Positions 1 to 5,019 of a stretch of DNA of 7,352 nucleotides are shown here, piece after piece. The DNA is from DAOPKN01 sp035391225. Its GTDB lineage: Bacteria > Thermotogota > Thermotogae > MWEM01. Position numbers and translations under genes: made by a program. Position 1 is the stretch's first letter, and each line of letters opens with the position of its first letter. The stretch covers positions 1 to 7,352 of the forward strand of contig DAOPKN010000090.1 of the NCBI GenBank assembly GCA_035391225.1, written 5' to 3'. The notes under the pieces were generated by a model, which was not told where the DNA came from, did not search any database, and saw only the letters and a program-made list of their open reading frames with translations.

Positions 1-34
1 CTTCGCCTTTGCCGCCCCCCGGGTACGATTCCGG

Positions 35-1315
35 TTACTCGCTTGCCTTGAAATTGTACACCGGATGCACGATCCGGTCCAGCCACACCGTTTGCGGCAA
101 CAAGGACAGGAGAAATTCCTTGGGTTTGTAGGCCATGGGGGACTCGTCGAGCGTGCTTTGGTCCACGCTGGTGGAGAAAATGCCCTGCATCTGTCGCTGG
201 AATTCTTCCATGGAAAGGCTTCTCTTGGCATCTCCCCGGCTCATCAGCCTTCCCGCGCCGTGGGGAGCGGAGAAATTCCACTGCGCGTTTCCCTTGCCCC
301 GCCCGAGTATACAACCGTCCCGCATGTTGAGGGGAATGATCAAACGTTGCTGCTCGTGCGCGGAGATGGCCCCCTTGCGCAACACCGCATCATCGTCGAT
401 GTAGTTGTGCACCGATTCGAACCAACCCAGTGCATTGCATCCCATTTGTTGCAAGATCGTTTCCATGATACGCTGGCGGTTCCGCACCGCGAACGCTTGC
501 ACCAATCGGATGTCGTGCAGGTAGGCTTCGCGATCTTCTCCTTCGAGGTAGGCCAGATCCTTGCTCGCCGGGGCAACCGGGTCCTTTTCCAGTTTCCGGA
601 TTGTCGTTTCGATCTCGGAAAACCTTCCCTGTTGCTTCAACGCGCGGACCTTTTCCTGGATTCTTTGCATCCCCCTGTTTTTCGCCTGTTCCCGGTCCTT
701 GTCCACCGCGATCTTCTGGTACGCCTTTCCCACCGTGTATCCCAGGTGTCGTGACCCCGTGTGCACCACCAGGTATTGGTTCCCCTGCTCGTCCGCATCC
801 ACCTCGATGAAATGGTTGCCACCCCCCAGGGTACCCAACGACGCTTCCAGGCGGTTCACATTCTTGGTTTTTTCGATTTCGCCCCGGATGCGAAGTGGTT
901 CGAAAACCGACGAAAAAAACTGGCGATCTTGCGGGCAAACGCCGGAACGAACGTTTGTGCCCGAAGGCACGTGCGCACGGATCACCTCGTCGAGACGTTG
1001 CAGGTCCAGGGAAACCTTACCCAGCTCGCAAACACGCACCCCACATCCGATATCTACCCCCACCAGGTTGGGGCAAACCTTGTCCGAACCAACTAGGTCC
1101 ATCGTCAGCCCGATCACGCAGCCCGCTCCCGCGTGCACATCGGGCATCACCCGGATGCGTACCCCTTGGGAAAAGGGTTGGTTGCACAGCTCCCGGATCT
1201 GGTCCAGGGCCTGCGATTCTACCTGTTGGGCGTACACGATGGCGGTTGCGTACGTGCCTTTCAGGGATAGGGGCGTGGGGGGTTCGTTCCATTGGTTTGT
1301 GTTCCCATCATTCAT
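35..1315 (-). CDS. rtcB: RtcB-family RNA-splicing ligase
   Basis: RtcB ligases join RNA 2',3'-cyclic-phosphate (or 3'-phosphate) ends to 5'-OH ends, using GTP and Mn2+, in RNA repair or tRNA splicing in the cytoplasm. The 426-residue protein shows the family motifs in order: MPDVHAG (58-63), VGVDIGCG with metal ligands Asp88 and Cys91, GGGNHFIEV with Asn167-His168, HTGSRHLG with His185, SVHNY with His303, and SAPHGAGRLMSR, where His352 matches the guanylylated histidine. No active-site residue looks lost, and the length fits the shorter RtcB clade. I chose ATG at 1315 because the AGGAGG site lies 9 nt upstream. The longer reading from TTG at 1321 would leave only 3 nt. The stop is TAA at 35-37. 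No archease or RtcA gene is in the window, so its pathway role cannot be narrowed. Functional family is very likely; the physiological substrate is unknown. Confidence 0.96.
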   Translation of the reverse strand: MNDGNTNQWNEPPTPLSLKGTYATAIVYAQQVESQALDQIRELCNQPFSQGVRIRVMPDVHAGAGCVIGLTMDLVGSDKVCPNLVGVDIGCGVRVCELGKVSLDLQRLDEVIRAHVPSGTNVRSGVCPQDRQFFSSVFEPLRIRGEIEKTKNVNRLEASLGTLGGGNHFIEVDADEQGNQYLVVHTGSRHLGYTVGKAYQKIAVDKDREQAKNRGMQRIQEKVRALKQQGRFSEIETTIRKLEKDPVAPASKDLAYLEGEDREAYLHDIRLVQAFAVRNRQRIMETILQQMGCNALGWFESVHNYIDDDAVLRKGAISAHEQQRLIIPLNMRDGCILGRGKGNAQWNFSAPHGAGRLMSRGDAKRSLSMEEFQRQMQGIFSTSVDQSTLDESPMAYKPKEFLLSLLPQTVWLDRIVHPVYNFKASE

Positions 1316-1324
1316 CGCCAAATT

Positions 1325-1331
1325 CCTCCTT
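1325..1331 (-). promoter_or_regulatory. Ribosome binding site that fixes the rtcB start
   Basis: The minus strand reads AAGGAGG here. The spacing is 9 nt to ATG at 1315 but only 3 nt to the in-frame TTG at 1321, so the ATG start is favoured. Confidence 0.85.
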
Positions 1332-1366
1332 TTTCAGGGCTGCGGAAAAGGGGATCTTCCCGGGTA

Positions 1367-1372
1367 AGTATA
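1367..1372 (-). promoter_or_regulatory. Possible -10 box for rtcB
   Basis: TATACT lies on the minus strand about 52 nt upstream of the rtcB ATG, which would give a leader of roughly 45 nt. I see no good -35 hexamer at 16-18 nt and no TG extension, so this is a weak call from a single motif. Confidence 0.3.
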
Positions 1373-1389
1373 TCCGTTCCCACCCGTTC

Positions 1390-1515
1390 TACCCCGCGCA
1401 CCTTGTGCTCCGAGCACTACCGTGAGCCCGGTCCAATTGGACCAGCTGCGCCAAAAGGGAGTGAATCGCTCCCCGGGGAAGATCCAAGCATCCTCAATGG
1501 AGGATGTTTTTTTTT
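1390..1515 (+). ncRNA. Candidate structured plus-strand transcript ending in an intrinsic terminator
   Basis: The gap between rtcB and the LRR gene holds a run of palindromes: GTGCTC-C-GAGCAC at 1405-1417, the perfect 14-mer GGTCCAATTGGACC at 1430-1443, a GGGAGTG/CGCTCCC hairpin with loop AAT at 1457-1473, and CCCCGGGG at 1471-1478. A strong plus-strand terminator follows at 1489-1515. No plus-strand coding gene precedes the terminator, so a short structured RNA is one explanation. It would run divergent from rtcB and convergent with the LRR gene. It matches no tRNA, 4.5S SRP RNA or riboswitch that I recognise. I could not find a convincing plus-strand promoter, so the 5' end is arbitrary. 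Alternatively, the palindromes are operators for rtcB and the terminator insulates it. On the minus strand the GGGAG/CTCCC hairpin is followed by TTTT and could weakly terminate the LRR transcript. Confidence 0.3.
1489..1515 (+). terminator. Strong intrinsic terminator, plus strand
   Basis: The 7-bp stem CATCCTC/GAGGATG (1489-1495 with 1500-1506) has loop AATG and is followed immediately by nine T residues (1507-1515). On the minus strand the sequence after the hairpin is CTTGG, not T-rich, so it works only for plus-strand transcription. No plus-strand gene upstream explains it. Confidence 0.85.
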
Positions 1516-1548
1516 GCACCGCTGGTCTGCCACAACTTTTGGGGGAAC

Positions 1549-2322
1549 CTAATAGATGTACACCAGTTCGATGTACACTCCCCTCATGTAATAGGAAATG
1601 TCCCCCTCCAGAATCCTTGCTTCGTAACGGATTCTCCTCCCCAGGTAATGGGGAAGGGAGTCCATCGCATCTCCCCTGAGCGGGGTATATTCCGTTCCAT
1701 CGGAATCCTTGATGACGAAAAACCCCCCCTCCAGGTTGCAGAAGGTGACCAAACCGGTTCCGATGAACAACGAGGGATCCCTGGCTGACGGAGGATCAAA
1801 GACTACTTCCACGCCCCACTCCCGAAGCAGACGAATGAGATCCATGGAGATAGAATAAGGTCCAGGAAAAATGGGGTTGCCCGAAAGCGACACCCGAGAA
1901 AGGGAATTCCTGTACAGAGCCAGCAGTGGGAAGATTTCTTCGACCTGGTTGTTATCCAGGCGAACTTCCGATAGGTGTTCCAGGCCCACCAACTCCTCGA
2001 TGGAAGAAAGCTCGTTGTCCTCCAAGCTCAAGGTTTCCAGGTTCACCAGGTAATGGATACCCTCCAGGGAGGTGATTCCCCTTCCGTCTGCCAAAAGTTG
2101 CACGATTCCCTGCACATCTGCGGGAAAAATGGGTCCGGACGTGGATCCCGAAAACCCCTTTGCATCGCGTACCGCTTGTTCCAAGTGGGGGCACGAGAAG
2201 GAAATTCCCGTTTGCGGCTCCCCACTTGGAATAACCTCCGCACTGCCCAAGGTGCACAACAAAAAGAGCAGGACCAAGAACGCTACCCTTTCGCTTCGAA
2301 CCAGTACATCTGGTTTTTTCAC
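1549..2322 (-). CDS. Exported leucine-rich-repeat protein with C-terminal EGGF-type domain
   Basis: This 257-residue protein begins with a signal peptide: a basic N-terminus, a hydrophobic core at about 14-23, and a likely signal-peptidase I site after LGSA (residue 28). Residues 44-90 resemble the helical cap that precedes bacterial LRRs, including RGITSLEGIHYL. Two to three SDS22/internalin-type repeats follow (about 82-152), with LETLSLEDNEL, LSEVRLDNNQV and LSRVSLSGNPI. Residues 185-255 form a separate beta-rich segment with EGGFFVI, then DGTEYTPL and RGVYIEL. This pattern recurs in small bacterial exported proteins of unknown role. LRRs usually bind proteins or other ligands, so a periplasmic or surface binding role is inferred, not shown. 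The start is GTG, supported by GGAGGTGA 7 nt upstream, and no nearby ATG competes. The gene follows the double-FGE gene on the same strand, but a terminator separates them. The ligand is unknown. Confidence 0.85.
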   Translation of the reverse strand: MKKPDVLVRSERVAFLVLLFLLCTLGSAEVIPSGEPQTGISFSCPHLEQAVRDAKGFSGSTSGPIFPADVQGIVQLLADGRGITSLEGIHYLVNLETLSLEDNELSSIEELVGLEHLSEVRLDNNQVEEIFPLLALYRNSLSRVSLSGNPIFPGPYSISMDLIRLLREWGVEVVFDPPSARDPSLFIGTGLVTFCNLEGGFFVIKDSDGTEYTPLRGDAMDSLPHYLGRRIRYEARILEGDISYYMRGVYIELVYIY

Positions 2323-2326
2323 AGCT

Positions 2327-2334
2327 TCACCTCC
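2327..2334 (-). promoter_or_regulatory. Ribosome binding site supporting a GTG start
   Basis: GGAGGTGA on the minus strand has its GGAGG core 7 nt from the GTG at 2322. It is the main support for a non-ATG start of the LRR gene. Confidence 0.85.
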
Positions 2335-2397
2335 GAAAAAAGTGCGTTTGGGATTCCTTTGCCCGCCATCCGAACGGGGAAACCCCTACGCAAGAAG

Positions 2398-2441
2398 AAA
2401 AAAGCCCGTGCCACAGCGTGTACTTTTGCAGAACGGGCTTT
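2398..2441 (-). terminator. Intrinsic terminator after the double-FGE gene
   Basis: On the minus strand AAAGCCCGT (2441-2433) pairs perfectly with ACGGGCTTT (2409-2401) across a loop of about 23 nt. Six T residues overlap and follow the stem, then CTTCTT. It begins 22 nt beyond the stop of the double-FGE gene and lies before the LRR gene, so the two are probably separate units or only partly read through. Confidence 0.75.
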
Positions 2442-2463
2442 GTGCATCGGGTAGTACCGGAAA

Positions 2464-4485
2464 CTACGGAATCGAGCGAACAATCCGGAAACCGGTAAAA
2501 ATCTCCCGGATTTTTGGTTCTTGCACCTTGCGCGTGGAAACTCGGCAATCGATTTCCGCGTTTTGGAAGCTTCCGCCCCGCACGACACGGTAGGAACCAT
2601 CCACCGCGATTGGATCACTCATGGTTTGGTCCGAATACTCCCACCAGGAGGTATGGCACCATTCCCAGGCGTTTCCGCTCATGTCGTACAGGCCCAAAGA
2701 ATTGGGAGCCTTCTGGGCAACGGGTTGGAGGCCATTGGAGTTACCGTCAAACCATCCCACATGGTCCAAGTCGTTGCTCCCCGCGAAACGGAAATCTTCC
2801 GGGGGCTTCCAACCACCCCGGGCGGCATACTCCCATTCCACTTCGGTGGGCAAGCGGTACCCGATTACGCTGGAAAGGTCTTTCCCCGCGGCTCCGCCAC
2901 CGAACAAAAGATTCCCATTGCTGTCGTAGGCGGGGGGAAGGCTTTCCTGTTCGCTTTTCCAGTTGCAGAAATCCACCGCCTGGTACCAGGTTACGCTTGT
3001 CACCGGAATTTGGTCGTTCTCGGGCTCTTGGTCCCAGGGGAAGTCGATCTGGCGATCTTCGCAGTACTCCTTGAATTCCGCCACGGTGACTTCGGTTGGG
3101 GAGATCAGGAAATTGGTGCGACAGCGAACCCATTGGAGGGGCATTTCGCTTGGACTTCCACCTGGATCATCCAGGGTGTTTCCCAGGTAAAAATACCCCC
3201 CCTTGTTGACACGAACCATTTGCCTGGTTTCCGGTTCAACTGGGGAGGGATTTTCCACAGGAGGTGATTCTTCCGGCGTGCTGGGGGTAGGCTGAAGGGA
3301 CATCGACATGACCTCCCCGGGTCTTGGAGCGGGAACCCCAGGTTCCGGGAGAACATCCCTGCTCTGTGGTTCTTTCACTTCCCACGTCCGAACCACCCGG
3401 AACCCCATCTCTCCGGTGGCATCTCCGGGCGCATCGTTCCTCCGGTTCGCCACACGGCAATACTTTTCCGGGCTATTCCAACTTCCCCCCCGCACCACGC
3501 GATCATACCCTTGCGCTGGGCCAATGGGGTTTTCCTGTTGGAATAGCGGATACTGGCTTCCATCCCACCAGTCGTGGCACCACTCGGCCACGTTTCCACT
3601 CATGTCGAAAAGCCCCAACGCGTTGGGCTCTTTGCGTGCAACGGGCTGCGGGCCCTTGCTCATGTACCATCCCACCATGCTCAAGGTATCGCTTCCCGAG
3701 AAGCGGAAATCGTAGTAATCCAAGTGTCCGCCACGGGCGGAGTATTCCCACTCGGCCTCCGTGGGCAACCGGTAGCCTTCCACTTCGGCGGGGTTCGTGG
3801 TCGTTTCCCCGGTGGTATCCAAAAGCTTCCCTTCAAAGTCGTAGGCCAGCGCCAAGCCTTCCTTCTGGCTTTTCCAGTTGCAAAACTCGATCGCACCCCA
3901 CCAGGTAACCCCGCGCACCGGGTAGCTTTCTTTGCCCTTGTGCACGAAGAAATGGCCTTGGTGGGTTTCGAAGTCGGTGCAGCCTTTCTGCAGCGAGAGG
4001 ACTTGTTTTCCCATGAAGAATCCATTGGGCATCACGGCACGCTCGTTCAAGAATTCCGCGAATTCCTCGTTGGTGACCTCTGCCTCGTCGATCACAAAGC
4101 CATAGGTAAGGCGCACCGGGTGAACCGGGAGTTCATCGCTATCTCCCACGCCATCATTTCGGGTGTTTCCCATGAAGAACGTTCCCGCTTTCACCATCAC
4201 CATTCCCGATGGAAGGTAGTACGGGGGAACCACCCCAAATTTCACTTCCAGCGCTTCCTTCAACACTTCCAGCATCGGGGCGTTCTCGCTCATCAGCGCG
4301 TAGTACACCGCTTCCATCTCGTCGGGTTCCATCCCAGCCACGTTGGCACCCATCTCCAGCAACATCTTTGCATAATCGATGTTATTCTGGCGAACAGCTT
4401 CCAACAAGGCTTGTTCCAGGTTCTCCGCCAGAAGCCCAGTGGCCAAAAAACCTACCAGCAACAGCAATACAAGAACCTTTCGCAT
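2464..4485 (-). CDS. Exported protein with ankyrin-like N-terminus and two FGE-sulfatase (SUMF1-type) domains
   Basis: The 673-residue product opens with a signal peptide (MRKVLVLLLLVGFLATGLLA, cleavage near residue 20). Residues 22-82 look like two ankyrin-type helical hairpins (ALLEAVRQNNIDYAKMLLEM). The first FGE-sulfatase domain spans about 95-366: GTFFMGNTRNDG, EVTNEEFAEF, GYRLPTEAEWEY, GLFDMSGNVAEWCHDWW, RVVRGGSW, GFRVVR. A Pro/Glu/Ser-rich linker (about 368-420) leads to a second FGE domain (about 424-670), more divergent, with DMSGNAWEWC. True formylglycine-generating enzymes bind copper with two cysteines in a GGSYMCxxxYC motif. Here the first is Ser338 and Asn642, and only the second remains (Cys343, Cys647), so formylglycine activity is doubtful. 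The start at 4485 is chosen over the in-frame upstream codon at 4533 because AGGAGG and the signal peptide both begin here. It is divergent from the caspase-FGE gene, and partnership is inferred. No cognate sulfatase is visible. Confidence 0.92.
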   Translation of the reverse strand: MRKVLVLLLLVGFLATGLLAENLEQALLEAVRQNNIDYAKMLLEMGANVAGMEPDEMEAVYYALMSENAPMLEVLKEALEVKFGVVPPYYLPSGMVMVKAGTFFMGNTRNDGVGDSDELPVHPVRLTYGFVIDEAEVTNEEFAEFLNERAVMPNGFFMGKQVLSLQKGCTDFETHQGHFFVHKGKESYPVRGVTWWGAIEFCNWKSQKEGLALAYDFEGKLLDTTGETTTNPAEVEGYRLPTEAEWEYSARGGHLDYYDFRFSGSDTLSMVGWYMSKGPQPVARKEPNALGLFDMSGNVAEWCHDWWDGSQYPLFQQENPIGPAQGYDRVVRGGSWNSPEKYCRVANRRNDAPGDATGEMGFRVVRTWEVKEPQSRDVLPEPGVPAPRPGEVMSMSLQPTPSTPEESPPVENPSPVEPETRQMVRVNKGGYFYLGNTLDDPGGSPSEMPLQWVRCRTNFLISPTEVTVAEFKEYCEDRQIDFPWDQEPENDQIPVTSVTWYQAVDFCNWKSEQESLPPAYDSNGNLLFGGGAAGKDLSSVIGYRLPTEVEWEYAARGGWKPPEDFRFAGSNDLDHVGWFDGNSNGLQPVAQKAPNSLGLYDMSGNAWEWCHTSWWEYSDQTMSDPIAVDGSYRVVRGGSFQNAEIDCRVSTRKVQEPKIREIFTGFRIVRSIP

Positions 4486-4488
4486 TTT

Positions 4489-4500
4489 CCTCCTCCTTTT
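4489..4500 (-). promoter_or_regulatory. Ribosome binding site that fixes the double-FGE start
   Basis: The minus strand reads AAAAGGAGGAGG, with the upstream AGGAGG 6 nt from ATG at 4485. The upstream extension of the reading frame (to 4533) is lysine/arginine-rich leader that would mask the signal peptide, so the ATG at 4485 is preferred. Confidence 0.85.
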
Positions 4501-4551
4501 TTTGATTTCCCCTCCTCCCAAATCAAACAACAAAACAAATCCGATTGCTTC

Positions 4552-4560
4552 ATTTTATCA
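4552..4560 (-). promoter_or_regulatory. Possible extended -10 promoter for the double-FGE gene
   Basis: The minus strand reads TGATAAAAT, a TGn-extended -10 with TAAAAT, about 67 nt upstream of the ATG. I find no good -35 hexamer. The surrounding A/T richness contrasts with the GC-rich coding sequence and fits a promoter, but it also makes chance matches easier. Confidence 0.35.
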
Positions 4561-4712
4561 TGATTCGTTCTTCGAATTCTCGTTTTCTTCCCATTCATTT
4601 CGAGAGAAAAACGCAACACTTCCCGAATCCAAATGAAAGAAGCCCCCGCCTTCCCAAGAATGCTGGACTGGACCAAAACCCCCATTCGCGAAACCCACTC
4701 ATAGCCCCCCCT

Positions 4713-4912
4713 GGGACCGCCGCACCCCAGTGCGGCTCCTTGCGGGTTCCTGCCGCGAGCCGGAAGCCGATGGATGGTAGGGTCATGCCAAAGTTTCCGC
4801 AAACCAGGAAACCATGCCATTTTTCCGCGGAAACGGTTCCCCTACCATTGCGCAGCTTCCCACCCTTTGCTCCACGTTCCGTTAAAGAGCCGCACTGGGG
4901 TGCGGCGGTCCC
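4713..4912. repeat. REP-doublet-like inverted-repeat element, upstream copy (200 bp)
   Basis: Two perfect 26-nt inverted arms (4713-4738 and 4887-4912) enclose 148 bp with no gene. Each arm starts or ends with GGGACC/GGTCCC and contains its own hairpin, GCCGCAC-CCCA-GTGCGGC. The same arms bound two 140-bp copies downstream of the caspase gene. Similarity extends beyond the arms: a TGCT..ACGTTCC stretch lies just inside the right arm in all three copies. A palindrome behind a 5' GGAC resembles REP sequences mobilised by RAYT transposases, and two inverted REPs form a REPIN or BIME. No transposase is in the window, so a MITE-like origin is also possible. Confidence 0.85.
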
Positions 4913-4976
4913 AAAGTTCCCGCCTTTCGAAACGTACGAGAACCGAAAAGAAACGGGAGGTGGTTGGATGGGATCG

Positions 4977-4985
4977 TGCTATACT
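4977..4985 (+). promoter_or_regulatory. Extended -10 promoter of the caspase-FGE gene
   Basis: TGCTATACT is a TGn-extended -10 with TATACT, 34 nt before the ATG at 5020. It would place the transcript start near 4992 and give a leader of about 28 nt. There is no consensus -35, which is common for extended -10 promoters. It lies 65 bp right of the inverted-repeat element. Confidence 0.5.
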
Positions 4986-5003
4986 GGAAGGAAACCAAGG
5001 CAT

Positions 5004-5011
5004 AAGGGAGG
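5004..5011 (+). promoter_or_regulatory. Ribosome binding site that fixes the caspase-FGE start
   Basis: AAGGGAGG lies 8 nt upstream of ATG 5020. The frame is open back to 4774, but that extension crosses the inverted-repeat element and the promoter and would bury the signal peptide, so 5020 is the start. Confidence 0.9.
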
Positions 5012-5019
5012 AAGGGAAA

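Larger units (their letters stand above)
4486..5019. other. 534-bp divergent intergenic region
   Basis: No credible gene lies here. From the left it holds the ribosome binding site and A/T-rich leader of the double-FGE gene, a candidate extended -10 for that gene, and an inverted-repeat element of 200 bp. On the right are an extended -10 and ribosome binding site for the caspase gene. Inside the 200-bp element are further palindromes: ATGGTAGGG at 4774-4782 pairs with CCCTACCAT at 4840-4848, and TTTCCGCGGAAA at 4822-4833 is a perfect 12-bp palindrome. Because both flanking genes start here, the region is the likely control point for the pair. Confidence 0.7.

Noticed and set aside
561..1367. 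Plus-strand open frame of 268 codons opposite rtcB, and another at 65-754
   Set aside because: Both lie antisense to a fully conserved RtcB with active-site motifs, have no ribosome binding site or recognisable domain, and are Arg/Pro/Ser-rich as expected for shadow frames in GC-rich genes.
1425..1450. tRNA or SRP RNA around the GGTCCAATTGGACC palindrome
   Set aside because: No cloverleaf, T-loop or anticodon arm can be drawn on either strand, and the SRP RNA core motif is absent.
2240..2322. Lipoprotein signal in the LRR protein (Cys23)
   Set aside because: The residues before the Cys (FLL) do not fit a lipobox, and an LGSA signal-peptidase I site follows at residue 28.
2521..4563. Long plus-strand open frames (2521-3267, 3574-4563) opposite the double-FGE gene
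   Set aside because: They mirror the codon structure of the FGE domains, encode no recognisable family and have no start signals.
4774..5019. N-terminal extension of the caspase-FGE gene
   Set aside because: The frame is open, but it runs through the inverted-repeat element and the promoter. The ribosome binding site and signal peptide both point to 5020.
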